Part shown: positions 1 to 6,362 of the stretch, piece after piece
How positions within the stretch are numbered: position 1 is the stretch's first letter
Layout of the letters: each line of letters starts with the position of its first letter
Notes under the pieces: model-generated
Seen by the model: only the letters and a program-made list of their open reading frames with translations
Database searches by the model: none
What the model was told of the DNA's origin: nothing
Origin: JBCCMA01 sp039026595
Lineage (GTDB): Bacteria > Pseudomonadota > Gammaproteobacteria > Steroidobacterales > JBCCMA01
NCBI GenBank assembly: GCA_039026595.1
Contig: JBCCMA010000092.1
Coordinates: 1-13,987, forward strand
Direction of reading: 5' to 3'
DNA length: 13,987 nt
Position numbers and translations under genes: made by a program

Positions 1-1057
1 GCACCGGCATCGTGAGCGGGCTTGACGCGACCGCGTCGACTTGGTTTTTGAGCAGCGGCCCGATCGCCAACCGCGCGCCGTCAGCGGCGGCGCGTTCGAG
101 CAGCGCGGGCGCGTCCAGCGTGCTGGTGTCGTAAAACCGCAGTGCCGGGCGGCCGATCTGTTGGTCGTCGGCCAGGTAGGCCGCCAACAGGCCGTCGCGT
201 ACGGCGGCCGCGGTGCCCGCAAACCGGCCGCTCAAGGGCAGCAACACCGCGACGGTGTCCGGATAGCCGAACGACATGACCGGCGTCTCGTTCATACGAG
301 CAATGAACGGTGTGCCCGGGTGATTCGGGTAGGCGGCCTGCCAGTCGGCCAGCGCGGCGGCCTTACCCAGCGGGTTGAGCGCACCCGACGCGTTGGCCTG
401 GCCAAGGGCCAGCCATCCGGCCGTCACGTCGTCGGCGCCGTCGGGAATATCGAAGGTCGCGCCTTTCTGTGCGACGGCCTGCAGCGCCCGCCAGATGACC
501 TCGCGGTTGGCGGCGATGGCTTCGCTTGTGTTCAGCCACAGTTCCCGTTCGACCAGCGCGGTGACCGCCCGGTGGACGTCGCCGGTCTGGAAAAACGCGC
601 GGCCGCGCAGCTCATACCAAAGCCCGAGATAACGCGGTGGCACCGCCTGGCGCTGACGGGCCAGCTCCTGCAGCGCGGCGTCCGGGTTGCCGTCGCGCAG
701 CGCCCGAAAGGCATCGAGCAGTCGAAGTGCCCGATCGTTGTTGGCCGCTCCCCCGCTGACCTGATCGGCCGCGTTGGTGGCGCGGGTCAGCCGGCCGCCT
801 TCGAGCCAAGTGCGCGCCGCATCGAGTAGCAACGCGTCGCGCCGCTCACCCCGTTCAACGTTGGCCAGCCGCTCGTACAGTTCAGCAGCGTCATCGTAGC
901 GCCCCTGCTGGGCGTAGCGCTGTGCGCGATCCAGATCGCTGCCGGGGCGCGTGGTGCCGGTGGTCTGGCAACCGGCCAGCGCGGCGACCAGCGTCGCGAG
1001 CAAAAGAAACCGTGCGGGCCAGGCGCGGGCGCACCGAGGGGTGTTGGTCAACATCAT
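1..1057 (-). CDS. lpoA: LpoA/LppC-type outer-membrane lipoprotein, penicillin-binding protein activator (3' end outside window)
   Basis: Translating the minus strand from ATG 1057 gives 352 open codons to the window edge, so the C-terminal part of the gene is missing. The N-terminus has a basic stretch, a hydrophobic core and a lipobox Leu-Ala-Gly-Cys with the lipidated Cys at residue 30, so export and lipid attachment are expected. Residues about 35-240 are Ala/Leu-rich and helical in character (for example RAQRYAQQGRYDDAAELYER), matching the TPR-like N-domain of the family. From about residue 261 the sequence VAVLLPLSGRFAGTAAAVRDG starts the periplasmic-binding-protein-like domain. In E. 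coli LpoA activates the transpeptidase activity of PBP1a from the outer membrane. It is divergent from rsmI, the arrangement seen in many gammaproteobacteria. A second ATG at 1054 is an equally possible start; no clear ribosome binding site decides between them. Confidence 0.92.
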   Translation of the reverse strand, partial: MMLTNTPRCARAWPARFLLLATLVAALAGCQTTGTTRPGSDLDRAQRYAQQGRYDDAAELYERLANVERGERRDALLLDAARTWLEGGRLTRATNAADQVSGGAANNDRALRLLDAFRALRDGNPDAALQELARQRQAVPPRYLGLWYELRGRAFFQTGDVHRAVTALVERELWLNTSEAIAANREVIWRALQAVAQKGATFDIPDGADDVTAGWLALGQANASGALNPLGKAAALADWQAAYPNHPGTPFIARMNETPVMSFGYPDTVAVLLPLSGRFAGTAAAVRDGLLAAYLADDQQIGRPALRFYDTSTLDAPALLERAAADGARLAIGPLLKNQVDAVASSPLTMPV

Positions 1058-1118
1058 GCGCGAAGTGTACGTGGCACTGCCGTCGTGCCCAAGGGCCAAA
1101 TCGAGGCACAATGGCCAA

Positions 1119-1994
1119 ATGGAGATCTCGACCGAGCAGCGGCGCGCGGCGCACAGTGGCAGCGTGGCACGACCGGCCCTGTACGTGGTGGCCACGCCCA
1201 TCGGCAATCGTGGCGATATCACCGATCGCGCGGTGGCGACATTGAGCGCGGTGGACGTCATCGCCGCCGAGGACACCCGCGTCAGCGGCCCGCTGGTCCG
1301 CGATCTGGGTGCGACGGCGCGGTTGGTGTCGCTGCACGAGCACAACGAGGAGCAGCGCGTGCCGCAGGTGCTGACCTGGCTTGGCGAAGGCAAGGCCGTT
1401 GCCCTGATTAGCGACGCGGGTACGCCGCTGATCAGCGACCCCGGCTTTGTGCTGGTGCGGGCAGTCCGCGACGCGGGCTTCCCGGTGATCAGTGTGCCCG
1501 GCGCGTGCGCGGCTGTTGCGGCGCTGTCGATCAGTGGCCTGCCGACCGATCAGTTTATGTTCGCGGGCTTCGTCGCCAACAAACCGGCCGCCCGGCGCAG
1601 CCAGTTCGACGCGCTGCGGGACGTGGGCGCGACGATGATCTTTTACGCGTCCAAGCGCCAGCTCGGCGACGCGCTCGCCGCGGCCGGCGAGGTTTTTGGA
1701 GTGGATCGCCCGGCGGTGATCGCGCGGGAGCTGACCAAGCTCCACGAGACCGTGCACAGCGGCACGCTCGGTGAACTTGGCGACGCGTGGCCGACGCTTG
1801 AGCCCCGCGGCGAGTGGGTGCTGATCATCGGGGGTCGTATCGAACACAACGTCGCGCAGGCCGAACTTGAGCGCATCATGACCGCGCTCCTGCCGCGACT
1901 GTCCGTGCGCGATGCCGCGGCGACGGCGGCCGAGATTCTCGGCGTGTCAAAACGCGACGCCTATGCGTGCGGACTGACGCTGAAAGAGACATAG
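1119..1994 (+). CDS. rsmI: 16S rRNA (cytidine1402-2'-O)-methyltransferase RsmI
   Basis: This 291-aa protein is close to the 286 aa of E. coli RsmI. It belongs to the tetrapyrrole methylase fold family and uses S-adenosylmethionine to 2'-O-methylate C1402 of 16S rRNA in the cytoplasm. Visible family motifs are TPIGN (26-30), AAEDTR (49-54), LISDAGTPLISDPG (97-110), VPGACAA (126-132) and ARELTKLHET (202-211). The C-terminal helical part ends in the usual ILGVSKRDAY. The reading frame stays open upstream to 951, but that part overlaps divergent lpoA and lacks family similarity; ATG 1119 puts the catalytic domain start at the normal distance. A GAGG at 1103-1106 is rather far upstream for a ribosome binding site. 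Odd point: the segment normally close to YESPHRL reads YASKRQL (176-182). Confidence 0.95.
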   Translation: MEISTEQRRAAHSGSVARPALYVVATPIGNRGDITDRAVATLSAVDVIAAEDTRVSGPLVRDLGATARLVSLHEHNEEQRVPQVLTWLGEGKAVALISDAGTPLISDPGFVLVRAVRDAGFPVISVPGACAAVAALSISGLPTDQFMFAGFVANKPAARRSQFDALRDVGATMIFYASKRQLGDALAAAGEVFGVDRPAVIARELTKLHETVHSGTLGELGDAWPTLEPRGEWVLIIGGRIEHNVAQAELERIMTALLPRLSVRDAAATAAEILGVSKRDAYACGLTLKET

Positions 1995-2023
1995 CTGCGC
2001 GCTGGGCCAGGCATGCCGTTGGG

Positions 2024-2032
2024 TGGTACCCT
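2024..2032 (+). promoter_or_regulatory. possible extended -10 element for rnpB
   Basis: TGG followed by TACCCT resembles an extended -10 box and ends six bases before G2039, the predicted first base of RNase P RNA. No convincing -35 hexamer is present at the right spacing (the best stretch, around 2003-2008, is poor). The position fits well but the sequence match is weak. Confidence 0.33.
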
Positions 2033-2038
2033 GCGCGC

Positions 2039-2384
2039 GAGCGGGCCAGGCAGTCGCGGCGTCCTTGAGGCGTCGAGGAAAGTCCGGGCTCCACAGGGCA
2101 GGGTGCCAGGTAACGCCTGGGGGGCGCGAGCCCACGGAAAGTGCCACAGAAAAGATACCGCCTGTTTCGGCAGGTAAGGGTGAAATGGTGCGGTAAGAGC
2201 GCACCGCGCGGCGGGCAACCGGCGTGGCAGGGTAAACCCCACCTGGAGCAAGACCAAATAGGAAAGCAGCGGTTCGCCGCAGCCGTGGCCCACGGCGCTT
2301 TCGGGTAGGTTGCTTGAGTCGCGCGGCGACGCGCAGGCCAGATGAATGACTGTCCACGACAGAACCCGGCTTATCGGCCCGCTC
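2039..2384 (+). ncRNA. rnpB: RNase P RNA, bacterial type A
   Basis: This is the catalytic RNA of RNase P, which removes 5' leaders from tRNA precursors. The ends are set by helix P1: GAGCGGGCC (2039-2047) pairs perfectly with GGCCCGCTC (2376-2384). The universal core is present: GAGGAAAGTCCGGGCTCC at 2075-2092, AGGGTGCCAGGTAACGCC just after, ACCGCC near 2157, the GGTAAACCCC of L15 (tRNA 3'-CCA contact) at 2231-2240, and ACAGAACCCGGCTTATC at 2359-2375. P2 pairs GGCAGTC (2049-2055) with the GACTGTC that starts at 2348. P18 is GCGCG/CGCGC capped by a GCGA loop (2321-2334). At about 346 nt it is shorter than the 377 nt of E. coli because P3 and P12 are very short, yet the P17 region seems to hold an extra hairpin (2269-2280). 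No classic terminator hairpin follows; only a pyrimidine-rich tract (2386-2408) is seen. Confidence 0.97.
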
Positions 2385-2800
2385 ACTTTTCTCCTCTGTC
2401 CCTCCTATCGAGGTGGTCTTCCTGGCCGTAGCTGGGCCGAGGGCGCCATTCGGGTTCCAAAAGGCACTCTTTGGTGGGATTTCGCCCCACTTTCGCATAG
2501 CGCAGGTCGTCGGCAGGCGGTTGGGCTGTTCTCCCACGTTCGGTGGGAAACGCGCGCTCCGGCGTGCTCTCATGGGCGCAAAGGGACTTAAGATTATGAA
2601 AAATATAATAAAAAAATAGTGCCCGATTTCGCCTTTGCGCAGTCGCGGTGGCGCCACCTTTCCGCTGCATGCTGCGGCACATGTCGAGAAAAATTCATAA
2701 AGGTTATGTAAGCCGCTGATCTATTGGCGTAATCGAGCGGCGCGCGGGGGCGAATTCGCGCCTAAGTGACTGTCGAGCCTGATTTTTTCGCGCACGCGTG
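2385..2800. other. non-coding spacer between rnpB and the mra promoter
   Basis: No protein of recognisable family is encoded here on either strand. Visible structure: short hairpins with GTGGG/CCCAC arms at 2474-2490 and 2532-2548; a run of 25 A/T in 27 bases at 2593-2619 containing TATAAT (2604-2609) without a matching -35; a perfect 12-bp palindrome GGTGGCGCCACC at 2647-2658; a near-perfect one at 2662-2677; CATAA-AGG-TTATG at 2696-2708; GCGAATTCGC at 2750-2759; and a T6 run at 2783-2788 just upstream of the mra promoter. What these sites do, if anything, is unknown. An open frame from GTG 2413 to 2619 lacks a ribosome binding site and family similarity and is not called as a gene. Confidence 0.6.
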
Positions 2801-2830
2801 TTGACACCCCAAGAGCCACGTCTCTATAGT
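2801..2830 (+). promoter_or_regulatory. mra promoter (sigma70 type) of the dcw operon
   Basis: The -35 box TTGACA (2801-2806) is a perfect consensus and is followed after 18 bp by TATAGT (2825-2830), five of six matches to the -10 consensus. Transcription should start near A2837, giving mraZ an untranslated leader of about 69 nt. The promoter sits directly ahead of the MraZ repeats, as in E. coli. No other convincing promoter was noticed between the genes downstream, so this one probably serves the whole run. Confidence 0.85.
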
Positions 2831-2838
2831 GTCTTGAA

Positions 2839-2863
2839 GTGGTAAATCGTGGGAGATCGTGGG
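2839..2863 (+). promoter_or_regulatory. MraZ operator (three direct repeats, 10-bp period)
   Basis: GTGGT at 2839, GTGGG at 2849 and GTGGG at 2859 lie on the same face of the helix with an exact 10-bp period; the last two units belong to a perfect tandem 10-mer ATCGTGGGAG (2846-2865). MraZ of E. coli is known to bind TGGGN repeats separated by 5-bp spacers downstream of the mra transcription start and to repress the operon. Here the box begins about two bases after the predicted start, so bound MraZ should block initiation or escape. Autoregulation is inferred from this placement. Confidence 0.87.
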
Positions 2864-2905
2864 AGTCAATGTCGGGTTGTAAGCGGCGTTCTCTCTTGTG
2901 CAGGC

Positions 2906-3364
2906 ATGTTTCGGGGTCCGGATTCATTAACCGTCGACGCGAAGGGGCGCATGCCCATTCCGACGCGGCACCGCGAGCATATTGCCGAGCTCTGCGGTGG
3001 GCAACTGATTGTGACCTGCGACCGTGATCGCTGCCTGTTGATCTACCCGGAGCCGACGTGGCTCGAGGTCGAAGCACGCATCAATGCCATGCCGCGAGCC
3101 AACGCCTTTGCCCGGAACATGCAACGCATGCTCGTGGGCAACGCGATGCCCGTCGAGATGGACTCCGCGCATCGCATCCTGATCAAGCCGATGCACCGCG
3201 ACTATGCGCGCATCGATCGCAAGGTGGTCTTGATCGGACAGGACAACAAGTTCGAGTTGTGGGACGACGCGGTCTACCAGAAGAAGCTGGGCGACTGGGG
3301 CATTCCGGAGGGCGGCACCGAAGCGGCGCCGGCTGACGAGAGCATGGCGACGTTCCAGTGGTGA
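2906..3364 (+). CDS. mraZ: transcriptional regulator MraZ
   Basis: The 152-aa product has exactly the length of E. coli MraZ and starts with the family's MFRG. MraZ contains two SpoVT-AbrB-like DNA-binding modules and forms ring-shaped oligomers on repeated operator sites. The first module carries the signature DAKGR (11-15); the second, where the family usually has D-x-x-G-R, reads DSAHR (86-90), so the Gly is His. VLIGQDNKFELWD (108-120) is typical. In-frame GTG codons upstream at 2849 and 2859 are part of the operator repeats and are rejected as starts; ATG 2906 aligns with homologues, although its ribosome binding site is poor. It is first in the dcw operon and three bases before rsmH, and probably represses its own promoter. 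Confidence 0.97.
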   Translation: MFRGPDSLTVDAKGRMPIPTRHREHIAELCGGQLIVTCDRDRCLLIYPEPTWLEVEARINAMPRANAFARNMQRMLVGNAMPVEMDSAHRILIKPMHRDYARIDRKVVLIGQDNKFELWDDAVYQKKLGDWGIPEGGTEAAPADESMATFQW

Positions 3365-3367
3365 GGC

Positions 3368-4297
3368 TTGGCTGAGCAGCATGTGCCGGTGCTTCTGGGC
3401 GAAGCTCTGGCGGCGCTGACGGTGGTGACGGGAGGCTGTTACGTCGACGCGACGTTTGGTCGCGGCGGCCACAGTCGGGCGCTGCTCGAGGGGCTCGGCG
3501 ATGACGGTCGGTTGATTGCGCTGGACCGCGATCCCGACGCGATCGACGCAGGGCGGCGACGGTTTAACGGTGACGCGCGGGTCGAACTGGTCCACGCGTC
3601 TTTTGAGCAACTCGATGAGGTGCTCGCGGCTCGCGGCGTTTACGGCGCGGTCGACGGGCTATTGATGGACATCGGCGTGTCGTCCCCCCAGATCGACACG
3701 CCGGAGCGGGGCTTCAGCTTCATGGCCGATGGCCCGCTCGATATGCGGATGGACCCAACACGCGGACCCAGTGCCGCAGACTGGCTGGCGGCAGCCGACG
3801 AGCGCGACATGAGCAGGGTGTTTAAACAATTTGGGGAGGAGCGCCACGCGCGGCGCATCGCCGCGGCCATCGTGGGCGCGCGCGACGACGCCCCGATCAC
3901 CCGCACAGGGCAATTGGCCCAGCTCATCACCGACTCGGTTCCGCGTTCGAAAGAGCGCATCCACCCCGCAACTCGAGTTTTTCAGGCGCTCCGAATCCAG
4001 ATCAATGACGAACTCGGGCAACTTGCGCGCGCACTGCCAAAAGCGGTTGATGCGCTGGCTGTGGGTGGCCGACTTGCCGTCATTGCGTTCCACTCGCTTG
4101 AGGACCGCATCGTCAAACGTTTCTTCCGCGATGGGTCGCGCATTGATCCGGTGTACAGCGGTTTGCCGAACATCCCCGACGCGGCTCAACCGCGCCTTGA
4201 GATCGCGGTGCGCCGCGCGCGGGCGGGCGCCGACGAATGTGCACAAAACCCAAGAGCGCGCAGCGCAACGCTCAGGGCCGTGAGGCGAGTACGATGA
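3368..4297 (+). CDS. rsmH: 16S rRNA (cytosine1402-N4)-methyltransferase RsmH (MraW), TTG start
   Basis: This 309-aa SAM-dependent methyltransferase modifies N4 of C1402 in 16S rRNA, the same nucleotide that RsmI 2'-O-methylates. Motifs: HVPVLLGEAL (5-14), SAM-binding DATFGRGGHS (27-36), ALDRD (51-55), MDIGVSSPQID (100-110), PLDMRMD (123-129), HPATRVFQALRIQINDEL (199-216), AFHSLEDRIVKRFFR (240-254) and the C-terminal RARSATLRAVRR. The stop of mraZ (3362-3364) is in the same frame, so the gene must start after it. TTG 3368 is the only start that keeps the conserved EQHVPVLL; GTG 3383 would remove it. A GGTGAGG stretch lies almost against the TTG, so start-up may depend on coupling to mraZ translation. 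It ends in a 4-nt overlap with ftsL. Confidence 0.97.
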   Translation: MAEQHVPVLLGEALAALTVVTGGCYVDATFGRGGHSRALLEGLGDDGRLIALDRDPDAIDAGRRRFNGDARVELVHASFEQLDEVLAARGVYGAVDGLLMDIGVSSPQIDTPERGFSFMADGPLDMRMDPTRGPSAADWLAAADERDMSRVFKQFGEERHARRIAAAIVGARDDAPITRTGQLAQLITDSVPRSKERIHPATRVFQALRIQINDELGQLARALPKAVDALAVGGRLAVIAFHSLEDRIVKRFFRDGSRIDPVYSGLPNIPDAAQPRLEIAVRRARAGADECAQNPRARSATLRAVRRVR

Positions 4298-4572
4298 GCG
4301 CCCGTCCGGCATCCGCGCTGACCAACGCGCTTCTGTGGGTGGCACTGCTGGCGACCGCGCTTGGAAATGTGTACGCGCGGCATGAGGCCAATCAGAAGTT
4401 CGGTGAATTGCGCCGTCTTGAAGCGGTTGGCGACGAGCTCGGGATCGAGTGGAACGGACTGCGACTGTCTGAGAGCTATCTGGCGCGTTACGACCTTGTT
4501 GAGCAGACCGCGCGTGTGGAGCTTGACATGGTTATGCCGCACCCCTCTGACGTCGCGGTGATCAAGCCATGA
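4294..4572 (+). CDS. ftsL: cell division protein FtsL
   Basis: A 92-aa bitopic inner-membrane protein. A short cytoplasmic tail is followed by one transmembrane segment at about residues 10-27 (NALLWVALLATALGNVYA), then a periplasmic part rich in Glu, Arg and Leu (about 30-65) that fits the known coiled coil with FtsB. FtsL links FtsB and FtsQ to FtsW and FtsI and relays activation of septal synthesis. Primary sequence is poorly conserved, so the call rests on size, topology and position between rsmH and ftsI. ATG 4294 overlaps the rsmH stop as ATGA and has GAGG at 4282-4285 with 8 nt spacing. An in-frame ATG at 4237 would add 19 polar residues overlapping rsmH and is less likely. Confidence 0.93.
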   Translation: MSARPASALTNALLWVALLATALGNVYARHEANQKFGELRRLEAVGDELGIEWNGLRLSESYLARYDLVEQTARVELDMVMPHPSDVAVIKP

Positions 4573-6362
4573 CGGCCCGCGTGCGCAAAAAGGCGAACCG
4601 GCGCAAGCCGAGCACGACGCCGAAAGGTAATTCGCCAGTGCTGACTGTCGCAAAATGGCGACCGGCGTTGGTTTTGTGCGGGCTTGGGCTTGCGTTTCTG
4701 GGTTTGGCCGCCCGCGCGGTCTACCTGCAGGTGGTCCCGCTCGGCAAGATTCCTGAGGGCCAGCGCAATGCGCACCTGATCAAGGTCAAGCTGCCGGCCC
4801 ACCGCGGACCCGTAACGGATCGCCACGGGGAGTTCCTGGCGGTGTCGATGCCGGTGGACTCCGTGTGGGTGGACACCGCCGCGTTTTTTCCGGGCGGCAA
4901 TGACCGTGTGGAGGCGTTGTCCGAGGCCATCGGGTACTCATCCGAGCACATTCAGCGTCGGTTGAGTCGTTACATGCATATGGGGCATGTCTCGCTCCGT
5001 CGTCATATGCCACCGAAGAAAGCGGCGCGTGTGATGGCGCTCAATGTGCCCGGCGTGTATCTGCGCCGCGACTATCGCCGGTTTTATCCGCGCGGTCCGA
5101 TCAGCGGGCACGTGCTTGGATTTACTAATGTGGACGATGAGGGGCAGGAGGGCCTTGAGCTGGCGTACGACGCGCACCTGCGCTCGCGCGACGGACTGCA
5201 CCTGATGGTGCGCAATCGTCTCGGTCAGATCGTGTCGGGCGTGCGTCGTCTGAAGCCGTCCAAGCCGGGTGCCTCGCTGACCACGACGCTCGACCTGCGC
5301 ATCCAGCATCTGGCCTTTCAGGCGCTGGCCGAGGCCATGGAAGAACGCAGTGCGAAATCGGGCTCGGTTGTCGTGCTGGACGTCGCGACCGGCGAGATCC
5401 TCGCGATGGTCAACCACCCGGTCTACAACCCGAATGATCGTTCGCAGCTGCTGGTGGAGCTGTACCGCAATCGCGCCGTTACCGATATCTTCGAGCCCGG
5501 CTCGTCGCTTAAGCCTTTTATCGCGGCCGCTGCCCTCGAGAGCGGCCGATACACGTCTGACTCAATCGTTGATACGGCGCCTGGTCGTCTGATCGTCGGC
5601 AATAAGGAAATCACGGACCCACGCAGCTACGGCCCGCTGTCTATGGGCGGCATCTTGCAAAAGTCGAGCAACGTGGGCATCTCCAAGGTCGCACTGGATC
5701 TGGAGTCGCGCGAGCTGTGGAGCGTTCTGGTCCGGCTCGGCTTCGGCAGTCTGACCACCAGCGGATTCCCCGGCGAGTCTGCCGGGCTTTTGAATAGCTA
5801 TGTGCACTGGCGGCCACTACAGCAGGCGACGCTTGCGTATGGCTACGGTTTGTCTGTGACACCGCTGCAGCTTGCGCAGGCGTACGCCGTCATTGGCGCG
5901 CAGGGTGTGAGGTATCCGGTCACGTTTGTGCGACGGGACAAGCCGGTTCGGGGCGAGCGCGTGTTGAGCGAATCCACGGCCGAGCAGCTTCTTGCGATGC
6001 TCGAAACCGTCGTGGCACCCGAGGGTACGGGGCACCGCGCCCGCCTTGAGGCCTACCGCGTGGCGGGCAAAACGCTCACGGCTCGCAAATACGCTGCGGG
6101 CGGGTATTCCACGGAACGACACGTCACCGGGTTTGCCGGTGTCGCGCCGGCCAGTTCGCCTCGCCTCGCTGTCGTGGTTGTGATCGATGAGCCCGAGGGT
6201 ACAGATAACTCGGGTGGCAAAGTGGCGGCACCGGTGTTCGCCGATGTCATGCGCGGTGCACTGCGCATGCTCGCGGTGGCGCCCGATCAGGCACCGGCGC
6301 GCACGGCGGAGAAGGCCATCCGTGAGCATGTGGCGGTGGCGACCGCGGGTGAGGAATCATGA
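4569..6362 (+). CDS. ftsI: septal peptidoglycan transpeptidase FtsI (PBP3) with altered KTG motif
   Basis: A 597-aa class B penicillin-binding protein that cross-links septal peptidoglycan. Order: basic cytoplasmic tail, transmembrane helix at about 32-55, pedestal domain with AHRGPVTDRHGEFLAVS (77-93), then the transpeptidase domain from about 235 (TTTLDLRIQHLAFQAL). The catalytic motif SSLK places the nucleophile at Ser312 and the base at Lys315 within FEPGSSLKPF; the SxN motif is Ser366-Ser367-Asn368. The third motif, normally K-T-G-T, reads Lys501-Thr502-Leu503-Thr504 (AGKTLTARK), with CTC at 6075-6077 where a Gly codon is expected. Its surroundings (YRVAGK before, GVAPASSPRLAVVVVIDEP after) are normal, so the frame is right. 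ATG 4569 overlaps the ftsL stop and TGA 6360 overlaps murE. The protein should act with FtsW and FtsL. Confidence 0.97.
   Translation: MTARVRKKANRRKPSTTPKGNSPVLTVAKWRPALVLCGLGLAFLGLAARAVYLQVVPLGKIPEGQRNAHLIKVKLPAHRGPVTDRHGEFLAVSMPVDSVWVDTAAFFPGGNDRVEALSEAIGYSSEHIQRRLSRYMHMGHVSLRRHMPPKKAARVMALNVPGVYLRRDYRRFYPRGPISGHVLGFTNVDDEGQEGLELAYDAHLRSRDGLHLMVRNRLGQIVSGVRRLKPSKPGASLTTTLDLRIQHLAFQALAEAMEERSAKSGSVVVLDVATGEILAMVNHPVYNPNDRSQLLVELYRNRAVTDIFEPGSSLKPFIAAAALESGRYTSDSIVDTAPGRLIVGNKEITDPRSYGPLSMGGILQKSSNVGISKVALDLESRELWSVLVRLGFGSLTTSGFPGESAGLLNSYVHWRPLQQATLAYGYGLSVTPLQLAQAYAVIGAQGVRYPVTFVRRDKPVRGERVLSESTAEQLLAMLETVVAPEGTGHRARLEAYRVAGKTLTARKYAAGGYSTERHVTGFAGVAPASSPRLAVVVVIDEPEGTDNSGGKVAAPVFADVMRGALRMLAVAPDQAPARTAEKAIREHVAVATAGEES

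Noticed and set aside
41..829. Plus-strand frame of 262 codons opposite lpoA
   Set aside because: It is an antisense shadow: the minus strand encodes a coherent lipoprotein with lipobox and family domain, while this frame gives an Arg/Gly/Gln-rich product with no known domain.
1064..1092. Minus-strand promoter for lpoA (TTGGGC, 17 bp, TACACT)
   Set aside because: Only three and four consensus matches, and it would place the transcription start on the start codon itself; too weak to call.
2386..2440. Rho-independent terminator after rnpB
   Set aside because: The tract is pyrimidine-rich, but no GC-rich hairpin followed by a T run could be drawn.
2474..2548. GTGGG motifs in the spacer as extra MraZ sites
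   Set aside because: They are not spaced as 10-bp direct repeats; they form arms of small hairpins instead.
2413..2619. Plus-strand frame of 68 codons starting GTG in the rnpB-mraZ spacer
   Set aside because: No ribosome binding site precedes the GTG, no family is recognised, and it begins directly after the rnpB 3' end. Only its last few codons were kept, as a low-interest note.
1947..2657. Long minus-strand reading frame (236 codons) across rnpB
   Set aside because: It lies over the RNase P RNA gene and the 3' end of rsmI. The translation has no recognisable family, and open frames arise easily in GC-rich structured RNA genes.
2849..2905. Upstream in-frame GTG start for mraZ
   Set aside because: The GTG codons are part of the MraZ operator repeats, and homologues begin at MFRG, which is ATG 2906.
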